A stretch of 64,000 bases of DNA from SLFH01 sp050486265 (lineage in GTDB: Bacteria; Planctomycetota; Phycisphaerae; Phycisphaerales; UBA1924), in NCBI GenBank assembly GCA_050486265.1, contig JBJHCY010000007.1, positions 73,967 to 137,966 on the forward strand, given 5' to 3'. Of the stretch, positions 36,299 to 46,259 are shown one piece after another. The position numbers and the translations under genes were made by a program. The stretch's first letter is position 1; every line of letters begins with the position of its first letter. The notes beneath the pieces were generated by a model. It was not told the DNA's origin and made no database searches. It saw only the letters and a program-made list of their open reading frames with translations.

Positions 36299-36501
36299 GT
36301 CAAAAATCTCCGATTAGCTGTCGCGGACACGGCCCGCTTTGTGCTTGAATACCCCCGAGCCCCCTGCGGGGTCGGCCTGAACTGCCTGAGCGGGGTCCCG
36401 ACGAACGCCGGATGCTCCACTCTTGTTTCTATGCTAACACGCCGGGAAGGGTTCGTCATTCCCGGATCCGTGCCGGAGAAGTTTCCGGACGCGCCGGAGC
36501 C

Positions 36502-37854
36502 TCAACCGACATCGCGACGCTGGAAGAGCGCCACGCCCAGGGCCAGGAAGGCGACAATCAGCAGAACGGCGTAGACCACCACCATCGCGACATGGCTCGC
36601 GGGGACCACGCGGTTCTGTGCGATCGCGTCCATCAGCCAGAAAAACTGCATGTTCGGGGTCAGCACCCACGCCGTCAGAAGCACCGGGTTGTATTCGGTC
36701 GGACGCAGGAAGACCGCGTCGTTGACCATCGGGGGCCTGCGCACATTCAGCGGGCGTCCGCCGATGTGGCGGATCTGGACCGTCAGCCCGTCGACCCCGG
36801 TCACGATGATCGCCGGCTCGACATCCCGCCCGAGCACATCGCCCTCCGGGTCGCCCTCGAAGGGGGCGAAGGGCGGGACTGCCAGGCGGAAACCGTTCGG
36901 GTTCTCCCCGTAGTAGAACGAACCGCCGGGCAGAATGTCCTCGTTGGGCGGGCCGTCGAGCACGACGGTATACCGCTGACCGGGCCTCGAAAACGACTGG
37001 TCGGCCAGGTCGACCGACTCGACCGACTGGATGTACGCGACGGCCTGGTTGTCCATCGCCCCGCGCCCGACCAGGTGGTTGGCCAGCAGCCCGAACAAGA
37101 AGAGCCCGGCGCAGACGACGATCGTCATCACCTGCCCGAGCCGGGTCGAGACCGCCACCGCGACGGAGGTCAGCACGAGGATCGCAAGGGCGAGGACGCC
37201 GCACGCGAGGGTGACAGCGGGCATGAAGTCCGTGCCCAGGGGCTGGGGTCTCCAGTGCTTGCTGAAAGCCAGCACCCCGAGGTAGGCCAGGAAGAACGCG
37301 GGAAGAACCAGGATCGAGGCGACCTGCGTGAACGACCAGCCGTAGAAGTAGTTGCACCACGCCGCGAGCCCGAGCGTGAGCAACCCTGCGGCGAACGAGA
37401 AGAGAATGACCGGCTGGTCCGGGTCGTCGGCGGCGGTGGTCAGCACCCCGTGGCGGAGGCTCAGCAGCAGGAAGATCAGCATCACGGCGGTCGCCATGAG
37501 GATCGCGGCTGTGACGCCGAGGTATTTGCCGATCACGACGACAGCCCGCCCGACGGGCTTGCTGACGACGGTCAGGGCGGTCTTGTTCTCGATCTCGCGG
37601 CTGATGGTCGCGGTGGCGATGAACGCCGCCAGCAGCACCCCGCACCCGAAAATCGTGCCCATACCGATGTCCAGCAGGAGCTGGTCATCGGCGGAGACCT
37701 CCGCGGAGGTGCTGTAGGCCATGCTGAAGTTGGTGCCCCATGTGTTGAAGATCTGGATCACCCCGCACAGCGCGATCAGGAAGAAATAAATCGGCTGGCG
37801 GATCGCCTCGACGAAGGTGGTCTTGGCGATGGCGATGACCTGAGCGAATGGCAT
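36502..37854 (-). CDS. ABC-2-type transporter permease
   Basis: The product is 450 aa from ATG 37854 (MPFAQVIAIAKTT); the longer frame lacks support. Early helices and a re-entrant ISREIENKTALTVVSKPVGR-type motif followed by VIGKYLGV are the ABC-2 permease signature. Six helices follow in the N-terminal half, and one more at the end (VVVYAVLLIVAFLALGVALF). A large extracytoplasmic domain spans about residues 260-400 (YYGENPNGFRLAVPPFAPFE). The KPV...GK.LGV signature is shared with the permease at 44180-46180. No ATPase is beside it; the divergent operon supplies one at 42816. Confidence 0.85.
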   Translation of the reverse strand: MPFAQVIAIAKTTFVEAIRQPIYFFLIALCGVIQIFNTWGTNFSMAYSTSAEVSADDQLLLDIGMGTIFGCGVLLAAFIATATISREIENKTALTVVSKPVGRAVVVIGKYLGVTAAILMATAVMLIFLLLSLRHGVLTTAADDPDQPVILFSFAAGLLTLGLAAWCNYFYGWSFTQVASILVLPAFFLAYLGVLAFSKHWRPQPLGTDFMPAVTLACGVLALAILVLTSVAVAVSTRLGQVMTIVVCAGLFLFGLLANHLVGRGAMDNQAVAYIQSVESVDLADQSFSRPGQRYTVVLDGPPNEDILPGGSFYYGENPNGFRLAVPPFAPFEGDPEGDVLGRDVEPAIIVTGVDGLTVQIRHIGGRPLNVRRPPMVNDAVFLRPTEYNPVLLTAWVLTPNMQFFWLMDAIAQNRVVPASHVAMVVVYAVLLIVAFLALGVALFQRRDVG

Positions 37855-38244
37855 CAGGGAAGGCTTCCGGTTGGGGGCTTCGCGAACTCTGGAAACGGCC
37901 CTTCGGCCGAACGGCCGGGGCTTGGCGGCCGGAATTTTACGCCGCCGCTGAACCCGGGTTCGCGCCAAGCGTATCTCGGTTCATCTCCGCAGGGGAAGTG
38001 TTTCGGGGTGTGTGTCGTCGCTTGGCGTCCCGCACCATCGGAGCCCTGTTTGGGGGGTCTTTGGGTGACTGGGGAGTTCTGACTTCCCTGACGGGTGGAC
38101 AAGCGGCCCGTCGCCCGAGACAATCCCGCCCCTCGGCGATGGGCGTCGGGTCTCGGCGCTCCGTGGTGTGTGCGCACACCCCTCGCGGGGCACGGGTCGG
38201 AAGCAGGATCAGCGGTTCGGGGTCTCTCCGGGAGCCGTCGCGGC
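37855..38244. other. 390-bp divergent intergenic region
   Basis: This spacer separates the ABC permease from the SPFH operon and must contain both promoters. I see two perfect palindromes, AACCCGGGTT (37951-37960) and GTGTGCGCACAC (38168-38179), the latter 65 bp before the first SPFH start. A TAAAAT box for the minus strand lies at 37934-37939 without a matching -35. No gene is evident. Confidence 0.4.
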
Positions 38245-40311
38245 ATGAAACCAGACTTCTCCAGTTACCGTCGGGCGCTCAACATCAGCATCATCGGGAT
38301 CGCCATCCAACTCGTGATGGCGGTTCTCCTGGTGTTCTACGGAGCGTTCGCGAACGACCACGCGGCGATCACCGCCTCGATCTACGCCGCCATCGGCCTG
38401 GTCTCGTGGCTGACGCTCATCATCCTGTTCGACCAGCACCGGCGCGAGCGGGTCGAGGCGTTCGAAGCCGAGGCGATGGAGTCGTCCGGGGCGTCTGCCT
38501 CCAGCGTCTTCGAGCAGACGGGCGACGAACTCCGCGTCGCCGCGAGGCGACTGCGGGCGCTGTACCGCTTCTTCCTCCCCGTGATGGGGCTGCTCGTCGG
38601 CGGGGCGATGGTCACCATCGGTGTCGTCCGCTTCAACGCGGGGCGCGAGCTGATGGGCGATCTGGAAAGGGACTTCGCCGCAGACACCTTCTTCGCCCTG
38701 TTCGTCTCGCTGGCCGCGACCGTCATCGGGTTCATCTTCGCGCGCTTCTGCTCTGGGATGGGCAAGCAGAAGGTCTGGGCCAACCTGAACGCGGGGGCCT
38801 CGGCGGCGGTGGGCGTGGCGGTGTTCGGCGCGCTGATCGCGGTCGGGCACTTCTTCAAGATCGCAGGACCCGACACCCTTTTGCGGTACCTCACGGTCGT
38901 CCTCCCCCTGCTGATGATCCTTCTGGGCGTCGAGACGCTGCTGAACCTGCTCATGGAGATCTACCGCCCGCGGAAGATCGACGAGCACCCGCGTCCCGCG
39001 TTCGACTCGCGTCTGCTCGGCCTGATCGCCGCCCCCGACCGGGTGGCCCAGTCGATCGGCGACGCGATCAACTACCAGTTCGGCACCGACATCACCAGCA
39101 GCTGGTTCTACAAGCTGTTCAGCCGCTGGATCGGCGCTCTGGTGCTCTTCGGGCTGCTGGTCGGCTGGCTGCTGACCTCTGTCGCGGTCGTGCAGCCCCA
39201 CCAGGTCGGCGTGCTGGAGCGTTTCGGGCGTCAGGTGGCTGTGGTCGAGCCGGGCCTGCGCTTCAAGCTTCCCTGGCCGATGGACCGCGTCGTCGTCCCC
39301 GAGTTCATCAACCGCGACGAGCGGGGCAACATCGTCGCCCGCTTCAGAACCGCGACGGGCATCCGCGTCGTGCAGCTCTCGACGCCTCCGGTCACCTCAC
39401 CCCACCAGCCGATCCTCTGGACCAACGAGCACGCCGCCGAAGAAGTCTTCACCATCGTCCGGGCCGACGAGGGCACCGGGGGTGAGGACGAGCTGGCGGA
39501 CTTCGGCCTCATCGCGGCCGAGGTCCCCGTGCACTATGTCGTCGACGATGTGCTCGCGTTCGAGCAGCTCGCCACGCCCGAGCACCGCGAAGAGATCATC
39601 AAGGCGATCGGCCGGCGCGAGGTCATGCTCTACCTGTCGAGCATCACGCTCGACGAGGCGCTTGGGGAATCCAGGTCGGATATCCGCAAGCAGCTCGGGT
39701 CGAGGCTCGTGGGTTCTTTGTCGGCGGTCGGGACCGGCGGCCAGGACGCCGGCGTCCGCGTCGCCTTCGTCGGGTACGCGGGCGTCCACCCGCCCCGGCG
39801 TGCCGCGGCTGCTTTCGAGAATGTGATCGTGCAGGAAGCCAAGAACGAGGCCCTGTACAGCCGCTCGCGCGGGCGGGCGATCCGCGAGCTGACCGAGGCG
39901 GCCGGCTCCGAGCGCGACGCCGAGCGTGCGATCGAGCTGCTCGACCGGCTCGAGAGCCTGCGCGAGGCGAACGCCACCGACCAGGAAATCCTCGATGTGA
40001 CCGTCGAGATCGAGCAGGCCCTTGCGCGGGGGGGCGAAGCGTCTCGCCTGCTTGCAAGGGCGAGGGCCGAACGCTGGACGCGCCATATGTCAGACAGGGC
40101 GCTTCGGGATCAGTACGAGGGCGAGCTCGCCGGATTCAGGGCCAACCCGGGCCTGTTCATGGCGATCCGCTGGTTCGACACTCTCGCAGACATCATGAAC
40201 AACACGCGGGTGTATGTCACCGACAGGCCGGACCTCATCGATTCGGTCTACATGCTCCAGGAGCGGACCTCGGCGGCGGACATCTTCATTCAGGATGACA
40301 CAGATCAGTGA
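38245..40311 (+). CDS. Polytopic membrane protein fused to an SPFH domain
   Basis: The product is 688 aa from ATG 38245 (MKPDFSSYRR). About six transmembrane helices lie at residues 11-33, 43-62, 106-128, 148-168, 182-203 and 213-236. A seventh at 294-314 leads directly into an SPFH/band 7 domain: VAVVQPHQVGVLERFGRQVA, EPGLRFKLPWPMDRV. The later region (VPVHYVVDDVLAFEQLATPE; REVMLYLSSITLDEALGESR) matches the HflK/HflC core. A coiled-coil C-terminus follows. Stomatin-like proteins normally have one membrane segment, so the polytopic N-terminus is distinctive. The stop overlaps the next gene by 17 bp. Confidence 0.85.
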   Translation: MKPDFSSYRRALNISIIGIAIQLVMAVLLVFYGAFANDHAAITASIYAAIGLVSWLTLIILFDQHRRERVEAFEAEAMESSGASASSVFEQTGDELRVAARRLRALYRFFLPVMGLLVGGAMVTIGVVRFNAGRELMGDLERDFAADTFFALFVSLAATVIGFIFARFCSGMGKQKVWANLNAGASAAVGVAVFGALIAVGHFFKIAGPDTLLRYLTVVLPLLMILLGVETLLNLLMEIYRPRKIDEHPRPAFDSRLLGLIAAPDRVAQSIGDAINYQFGTDITSSWFYKLFSRWIGALVLFGLLVGWLLTSVAVVQPHQVGVLERFGRQVAVVEPGLRFKLPWPMDRVVVPEFINRDERGNIVARFRTATGIRVVQLSTPPVTSPHQPILWTNEHAAEEVFTIVRADEGTGGEDELADFGLIAAEVPVHYVVDDVLAFEQLATPEHREEIIKAIGRREVMLYLSSITLDEALGESRSDIRKQLGSRLVGSLSAVGTGGQDAGVRVAFVGYAGVHPPRRAAAAFENVIVQEAKNEALYSRSRGRAIRELTEAAGSERDAERAIELLDRLESLREANATDQEILDVTVEIEQALARGGEASRLLARARAERWTRHMSDRALRDQYEGELAGFRANPGLFMAIRWFDTLADIMNNTRVYVTDRPDLIDSVYMLQERTSAADIFIQDDTDQ

Positions 40312-41368
40312 CGCGCGTGACGCGTTGAGGAGCCAAGAAGTGCGGATCAAGGCAGTTGTCATCTGGGGCCTCGTGGCCGTCTTCGGCATTGCGCTGGCGT
40401 CTTTCATGTTCACCTACACGGTGCGCTACACAGAGACGGCGGTCGTGACGACATTCGGGAGAGCGCCCGCAGACGCCGAGCCCAAGGGCGCGGGGATCTA
40501 TTTCCGTTGGCCCTTCCCCTTCCAGATCGTCACCAAGTACGACACGCGCCTGCGGATCGTCGAGACCACCGCCGAGACGCAGCAGACCGCCGACGACCGT
40601 CCGCTGATCGTCGAGGCCTACGCCATCTGGCGCGTCAGCGATCCCATGGCCTTCTTCCGCGAGTACAGCGGCGCCGGCGACAGCGCCGAACGCCACTTCA
40701 ACGCGGCCGACGAGGTCGTCCGCGGGCGTCTGCGTGCCGGGCAGTCGCTGATCGGACGCTACGCGCTGACGGACCTCTTCCCGCCGACGGGCAGAGACGG
40801 CAGGATCCCCGAGCTCGAGCAGCGGATGCTCCAGGAGATGCGGGCCGAGGGCGCAGGCGCGGGCGAGCGGAGCCTCGCCGACAGCGGGATCGAGGTCGTG
40901 CAGATCGGCATCAGCCGCGTCCGCTTGCCGCAGGAGGTCACCCAGGCGGTGATCGAGCGCATGCAGGCGGCCCGCAACCGCGAGACCGAGACGCTGCGGA
41001 GCCAGGGCCAGCAGGTCGCGGCCCGGATCCGTTCTGACGCGGAGGCCGACCGCCAGCGCATCCTCGCCTTCGCCAGGGCCCGCGCCGCGGAGATCCGTGC
41101 GTTGGGCGACCGCGAGGCGGCCGAGTACCTCGCGGGCATGACCGAGGAGCCTCGCCTTGCGATCTTCCTGAAGAACCTCGACATGCTCCGCGACTCGCTG
41201 GCCAATCGGACGACGCTCCTGCTCTCGACCGACCTGCCGGGCCTGCGTCTGCTGAGCCCGCAATCGATCGAGGAGATCGGCCCCGACGGGCTGCCCTACC
41301 TCGGCGTCTTCGAGCAGCCGGTTCCCGAGCAGACCCCCGTTTCCCGCCGGGAGGGACAAGGTGACTGA
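40295..41368 (+). CDS. HflC-like SPFH protein
   Basis: The product is 357 aa from ATG 40295 inside the previous gene's end. One N-terminal helix (VVIWGLVAVFGIALASFMF) precedes the SPFH domain: YTETAVVTTFGRAPADAEPK, GIYFRWPFPFQIVTKYDTRL, RPLIVEAYAIWRVSDPMAFF. A C-terminal coiled coil (RNRETETLRSQGQQVAARIR) and IFLKNLDMLRDSLANRTTLL match HflC. HflC/HflK form the periplasm-facing cage around FtsH in other bacteria; no ftsH is beside them here. The gene overlaps hflK by 8 bp. Confidence 0.88.
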   Translation: MTQISDARDALRSQEVRIKAVVIWGLVAVFGIALASFMFTYTVRYTETAVVTTFGRAPADAEPKGAGIYFRWPFPFQIVTKYDTRLRIVETTAETQQTADDRPLIVEAYAIWRVSDPMAFFREYSGAGDSAERHFNAADEVVRGRLRAGQSLIGRYALTDLFPPTGRDGRIPELEQRMLQEMRAEGAGAGERSLADSGIEVVQIGISRVRLPQEVTQAVIERMQAARNRETETLRSQGQQVAARIRSDAEADRQRILAFARARAAEIRALGDREAAEYLAGMTEEPRLAIFLKNLDMLRDSLANRTTLLLSTDLPGLRLLSPQSIEEIGPDGLPYLGVFEQPVPEQTPVSRREGQGD

Positions 41369-42797
41369 AGGCAACAGCAATCAGGTCAACGAGCCGATCA
41401 ATGGCGGGGAGGCTTCCCCGCCGCAGCGTGAGGCCTCGGTGACGCTGCAGCGCCGCACGCCGCGCGAGTCCGGGTCGCTGATGGACCCCGCGCACGAGTC
41501 GCTGGCGGACGCGCTGAAGATCACGATGCGCGTCGTGCAGTTCGCGATGATCGCGCTGGTGCTGCTGTTCTTCCTCAGCGGCGCTCGCCAGATCAACGAG
41601 GGCGAGCGGGGCGTCCGACTTGTCTTTGGGCGTGTCGCCGACGACAACCTCACGCCCGGCTTCCAGCTCTCGTGGCCCTTCCCCATCGGCGACCTGATCA
41701 AGGTCGGCACCGGCGCAGAGCGGATCGCGCTGGACGGCTCGAACGAGTTCTGGCCCTTCCTCACCGAGACCGAGCGCCGACGCTCCCTCGACGAGCTTGG
41801 CGGGCGCCCGAGCCTCGACCCCGCCAACGACGGCTCGCTCATCACCCGCGACCAGAACCTCGTGCACACCCAGTGGCGCGTCACCTACCAGCGCCGCGAG
41901 CCGGCCTCCTACATCCGCAACATCCACCCCGAACACGAGGAACGCATCATCCGCGCCCTGACAAAGCGCGCCGTCGTCCGCCATGTCGCCGAGCAATCCA
42001 TCGACGGGGTGCTCCGCGAGGGCGGCAGCGGCGAGGGCTCGCTCTCGATCGCCGTCCGCTCGACCGCACGCGACCTCCTGGAAGACATCGGCTCGGGCAT
42101 CCGCGTCGACACGATGGAGCTCATCAGCAAGGTCCCGCCCCTGGCGGCGCGCAGCGCGTTCAACCAGGTCTCCTCCGCCCAGTCCGAGGCGCAGCGCGAG
42201 GTGGAGAACGCCCGCGCCCACGCACGCGGCGCCCTGCTCGAAGCCGCGGGGTCGATCCCCGTCGCAGAGCGCATCGTCGAGCTCATCGGCGAGTACGAGC
42301 TGGCGACCGACCGCGAGCGTGCCGCCCGCGAGGACAACGACACCGAGGCCCTCCGGCTCGCGATCGCCGACCGCGATCGCTGGCTCGGGGAGATCAACAC
42401 GCTGATGGAAGACCCCGAGACGAGCGGGCAGGTCAACAGCCTCGTCAGCGACGCGAGGACCTACCAGCTCACCGAGTCGGCCCGCAGACGCACCGACTTC
42501 GCCACCTACCAGGCCCGCCTCGCCCAGTTCCGCGAGAACCCCAGCGTCACCATCCACCGCGACTGGTCCGACGCGTGGCTGGCGTTCATGAACCGCGACG
42601 CGGTCGAGATCTTCTTCCAGCCCATGGGCGTGAAGGGGACAGAACTGCGGATCAGCCGGGATCCGGAGATCATGCGCACCCTCGAACGCGTACAGAAAGA
42701 GCGCCGGGCCGAACAGATCGAGCGTCAGCGTCAGCGTGAGCTCGAACGGCGTGAGTTCGAGGTCGACACCTCCCGCGTCGAGATGGACGCCGGCTGA
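41361..42797 (+). CDS. HflK-like SPFH protein
   Basis: The product is 478 aa. The start is GTG 41361, preceded by GGAGGGA. The N-terminal tail of about 50 aa is polar. One helix (VVQFAMIALVLLFFLSGA) is followed by the SPFH core: RQINEGERGVRLVFGRVADD, GFQLSWPFPIGDLIKVGTGA, RDQNLVHTQWRVTYQRREPA, YIRNIHPEHEERIIRAL. A long coiled coil fills the C-terminus (SEAQREVENARAHARGALLE). It lacks the Gly-rich N-terminus of E. coli HflK. It is third of three SPFH genes, 18 bp before the ABC ATPase gene. Confidence 0.88.
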   Translation: MTEGNSNQVNEPINGGEASPPQREASVTLQRRTPRESGSLMDPAHESLADALKITMRVVQFAMIALVLLFFLSGARQINEGERGVRLVFGRVADDNLTPGFQLSWPFPIGDLIKVGTGAERIALDGSNEFWPFLTETERRRSLDELGGRPSLDPANDGSLITRDQNLVHTQWRVTYQRREPASYIRNIHPEHEERIIRALTKRAVVRHVAEQSIDGVLREGGSGEGSLSIAVRSTARDLLEDIGSGIRVDTMELISKVPPLAARSAFNQVSSAQSEAQREVENARAHARGALLEAAGSIPVAERIVELIGEYELATDRERAAREDNDTEALRLAIADRDRWLGEINTLMEDPETSGQVNSLVSDARTYQLTESARRRTDFATYQARLAQFRENPSVTIHRDWSDAWLAFMNRDAVEIFFQPMGVKGTELRISRDPEIMRTLERVQKERRAEQIERQRQRELERREFEVDTSRVEMDAG

Positions 42798-42815
42798 CAC
42801 GCCGACGGAGACCGC

Positions 42816-44183
42816 ATGACCCAGTTCGCCGCATCGCCCGACACGCCGGTCGTCGCCGCAGACCGCCTGACCAAGGTCTTCAAGGACTTCTGGCTCAGGG
42901 ACCGCGCCCGCGCCGTCGACAACCTCACCTTCGAGATCAACCGGCGGGAGATCTTCGGGCTCCTCGGGCCCAACGGCTCGGGCAAGAGCACCACCATCAA
43001 AATGATCCTCGGTCTGCTCAGGCCGACCTCGGGACGCCTCGCCGTCTTCAGCAAGCTCCCCACGGATGTCTCGATCAAGAAGCGCATCGGCTTCCTCCCC
43101 GAGGAGTCGTACCTCTACGGCTTCCTCAACGCACGCGAGACGCTCGACTACTACGGCAAGCTCTTCGGGCTCGTCCATCGCGACCGCCAGAAACGCATCG
43201 AAGAGCTCCTCGACATGGTCGGCCTCACCCAAGCCCAGTTCCGCCCCGTCCGCGAGTACTCCAAGGGCATGCAGCGCCGCATCGGCCTCGCCCAGGCGCT
43301 CATCAACGACCCAGAGTTCCTCATCCTCGACGAGCCCACCACAGGCCTCGACCCGCTCGGCACCCGCCAGGTCAAGGACCTCATCATCGAGCTCGGCAGG
43401 CGGGGCAAGACCATCCTCCTCTCAAGCCACCTCCTCGCCGATGTCGAGGACTGCGTCGACCGCATGGTCATCCTCTACGGAGGGCAGAAGCGCGACGAGG
43501 GCATGCGCGACGAACTGCTCGTCCGCAACTCGCGCACCACCATCGAGTCCGACCTGCTCGACGACGCGACCGTCGCCGAGATCGACCGCATCATCCGCGA
43601 GCGCACCGGAGGCGAGAAGTCCATCCTCTCGGTCTCCCATCCCCGCCAGAAGCTCGAAGAGAAGTTCCTCGAGATCGTCGAGCGGGCCCGCGCTGAAAAA
43701 CTCGAAACCTCCGGCGCCACCCACGGGGGCGAGGTCGCGGCGTTCCTCCGCGGCACCGCCACAGGCGAACGCCTGATCGAGGAGCTCGTCTCCGTCGCCG
43801 ACGATGTGCCGCCGCCCCCCGAGGTCGAGCGGCCAGGAGAAAAGAAAGCGCCCGAAGGCCCCGACGCGTCGGTCATCGGCGACCTGCTCTCAGAGGCCGA
43901 CGCCCAACCGGAAGACCAACCGGAAGACCAACCGAAAACCCAAGCGGGAACCCAGCCGGGACCACAGACCGGCGCTCAAGCCCGAACCGACGCCCAGAGA
44001 GGCCGCGATCCATCGTCCTCGCAGAGGCCCGCGGCCAAGACACCCGGACCGGACGCCCGCGAGAACGACCGCAAAGAGCGGCAAGGCGATGATCGCGTCG
44101 ACCTGGATGTGATCGGCTCGCTCATGGACTCCGGCGACACCGATGAGCACGACGGCGAAGGCCCGCGGGAGCGCAAGAAGTGA
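42816..44183 (+). CDS. ABC-2-type transporter ATP-binding protein with disordered tail
   Basis: The product is 455 aa. The ABC domain has Walker A GPNGSGKST (51-59), signature YSKGM (148-152) and Walker B FLILDE (168-173), then HLLADVEDCVDRM for the H loop. Residues of about 240-330 form a cytoplasmic extension. The final about 125 residues are low-complexity (QPEDQPEDQPKTQ repeats, acidic and Pro-rich) and probably disordered; they carry two short repeats VIGDLLSE and VIGSLMDS. The tail is absent in usual ABC-2 ATPases. The stop overlaps the permease start by 4 bp (GTGA), so translation is coupled. Confidence 0.92.
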   Translation: MTQFAASPDTPVVAADRLTKVFKDFWLRDRARAVDNLTFEINRREIFGLLGPNGSGKSTTIKMILGLLRPTSGRLAVFSKLPTDVSIKKRIGFLPEESYLYGFLNARETLDYYGKLFGLVHRDRQKRIEELLDMVGLTQAQFRPVREYSKGMQRRIGLAQALINDPEFLILDEPTTGLDPLGTRQVKDLIIELGRRGKTILLSSHLLADVEDCVDRMVILYGGQKRDEGMRDELLVRNSRTTIESDLLDDATVAEIDRIIRERTGGEKSILSVSHPRQKLEEKFLEIVERARAEKLETSGATHGGEVAAFLRGTATGERLIEELVSVADDVPPPPEVERPGEKKAPEGPDASVIGDLLSEADAQPEDQPEDQPKTQAGTQPGPQTGAQARTDAQRGRDPSSSQRPAAKTPGPDARENDRKERQGDDRVDLDVIGSLMDSGDTDEHDGEGPRERKK

Positions 44184-46180
44184 GACTCGGCGAGACGCTG
44201 AGAAGGCTCGACAGGCTGCAGCAGTCGCTGGGGTTCAAGATCGCCGCGTCGGCAGTCGTCGTCGGCCTCATGCTCTTCGGCTTCGGCGCCGTGGCGCTCG
44301 ACGCGATCGCCAGCCGCGAGGCGGTCGATGAACGCATCGCCCAGGTCGAGGCCGCCCAGGCCGAGCAAGAAGAGACCGACCAGCGGGCGGCGCTCGCCGA
44401 CGCCGGCGACGACGCCTCGGCGCTGGCGGCGGTCAGACGCATCGCCGAGCAGCAGGACAACCCCACCGGAAGGGCCTTCGCCATCGGCGCGGGCGGCTTC
44501 GTGGCGCTGGTGATCGTCTGGCTCGGCCTCGCGCTGACCTACATCGGGATCGGGGCGGTTGCGGGGGTGGTCGTCGTGCCGCTCTGGCTCTTCGATGCGA
44601 CCCGCGGCTACGCGCTGATCGGGGCGGGCGTGCTCGCGCTCTCCGCGTCGTTCACGGCGCTGATGCAGCTCCTGAGGCTGCTGTTCAGCGGCCCCGGCCC
44701 GGTCTTCGCCATCGCCCGCAATGTCCTGGCCGAGGCCGTACGCCTCAAGCTCTCGCTGATCTTCATCGTGCTCCTGGTCTTCGCGCTGGCGGCGCTTCCG
44801 GGCCTGCTCGACGGCGAGCGTCAACTCCGTTTCCGCATCCAGTCCTTCCTCCAGTACGGAACGGGCGGGGCCTACTGGATCATCGCCCTGCTCACGCTCC
44901 TCTTCTCGGTCGCGACCGTCGCCTTCGAGCAGCGCGACAAGCTCATCTGGCAGACCGCCACCAAGCCCGTCTCGCCGGCGAAATACATCCTGGGCAAGTG
45001 GCTCGGCGTCGCCGGGCTCAACGCGGTGCTCTTGGCCGTCTGCGCCTCGGGTGTCTTCCTGTTCGTCGAGTACCTCCGCGTGCAGCCCGCGGCCGGGGAG
45101 ATCCGGGCCTTCGAGCCCTCCTCCGCGGGCGTGCTGATCAGCGATGACCGCCTCAAGCTGGAGACCGAAGTCCTCGCGGCACGCGTCACCGCAGAGCCCG
45201 AGCCCCCCTTCCGCATCGACGACCCCGGCTTCCGCGAGAGCCTCCGCGAGTACATCGAGAGCAGGCGACGCGTCGAGCCGGGCTTCGCCCAGACCGACGA
45301 GGAGTTCGAGGAGGTCGTGCGCGACACCTTCCGATCGGCGACCGCCCACGCGATGACGCTCGAGCCGCCGATCATCACGCCGGCCGGCGCGCAGGCCGTG
45401 CCACGGTACTTCCGCTTCGAGGGGCTGGAAGGGGCGAGGCGGAGCCCGCGCCCGGTCACGATCCGCTTCAAGGTCAATTCCGACGAGAACAACCCGACAC
45501 ACTTCTACGACATCGAGTTCCTCTTCGCGGGCTCAAGGGGACCGTTCTCGACGCACCGAAAGACCGCCGCCGCAACAACGCAGACGATCACCCTCCCCAA
45601 CGACATCATCCAGGCCGACGGCGTCCTGGAGTTCTACATGTACAACCACGGGCGCGACGACGACCGATGGTGGGAGACCGGCATGCAGCTGTCGGGGCCG
45701 CTCTACATCGACGAGCGGGGCGGGCTCCAGCTCCTCTACAGCGTCGGCGACTACCGCACCAACTTCATGCGGGTCGTGTTCGTGCTCTGGCTCAAGCTCG
45801 CGGCTCTGGCGATGCTGGGCATCTGCGCCGCGACCTTCCTGAGTTTCCCTGTCGCCACCCTTGTCGCTGGGGTCATCTTCCTGAGCGCCGAGGCCGCGGG
45901 CTTCCTCGCGGCCTCTCTCGAGTCCTACCGCATCCGCGACCACGACGGGAACCTGATCTGGTGGAAGTATGTCGCCGAGCAGGTCGCCCTGGTCATCAGC
46001 GACTTCTTCCGGATCTACGCAGACCTGAGGCCCACCTCCCGCCTGGTCGACGGGCGGCTGCTCAGCCTGGGCGAGACCGGGCTCGGCCTCGGCGTGCTCG
46101 CGCTGTTCACACTGCTGATTTACGCCGTCGCGGTCCTGATCTTCAGAAGACGCGAGCTGGCGATCTACTCGGGCAACTGA
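44180..46180 (+). CDS. ABC-2-type permease with large extracytoplasmic domain
   Basis: The product is 666 aa from GTG 44180. It has two N-terminal helices, a charged coiled-coil loop (RIAQVEAAQAEQEETDQRAA), then further helices around VALVIVWLGLALTYIGIG and LSLIFIVLLVFALAALPGLL. The KPVSPAKYILGKWLGV segment is the ABC-2 signature. A periplasmic domain of about 260 residues spans residues 300-530 (YFRFEGLEGARRSPRPVTIR; DVIQ-like LPNDIIQADGVLEFYMYNHG). The C-terminal helices (LWLKLAALAMLGICAATFLS) close the fold. It partners the ATPase upstream. Confidence 0.88.
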   Translation: MRLGETLRRLDRLQQSLGFKIAASAVVVGLMLFGFGAVALDAIASREAVDERIAQVEAAQAEQEETDQRAALADAGDDASALAAVRRIAEQQDNPTGRAFAIGAGGFVALVIVWLGLALTYIGIGAVAGVVVVPLWLFDATRGYALIGAGVLALSASFTALMQLLRLLFSGPGPVFAIARNVLAEAVRLKLSLIFIVLLVFALAALPGLLDGERQLRFRIQSFLQYGTGGAYWIIALLTLLFSVATVAFEQRDKLIWQTATKPVSPAKYILGKWLGVAGLNAVLLAVCASGVFLFVEYLRVQPAAGEIRAFEPSSAGVLISDDRLKLETEVLAARVTAEPEPPFRIDDPGFRESLREYIESRRRVEPGFAQTDEEFEEVVRDTFRSATAHAMTLEPPIITPAGAQAVPRYFRFEGLEGARRSPRPVTIRFKVNSDENNPTHFYDIEFLFAGSRGPFSTHRKTAAATTQTITLPNDIIQADGVLEFYMYNHGRDDDRWWETGMQLSGPLYIDERGGLQLLYSVGDYRTNFMRVVFVLWLKLAALAMLGICAATFLSFPVATLVAGVIFLSAEAAGFLAASLESYRIRDHDGNLIWWKYVAEQVALVISDFFRIYADLRPTSRLVDGRLLSLGETGLGLGVLALFTLLIYAVAVLIFRRRELAIYSGN

Positions 46181-46259
46181 CGCCCCGCCGGCCCCGCCCC
46201 TCTGCAGGCAGGCGAACAATCATCGGTCCGCCGGCGTTGATAGCCGGGGAGGCAGGCTC

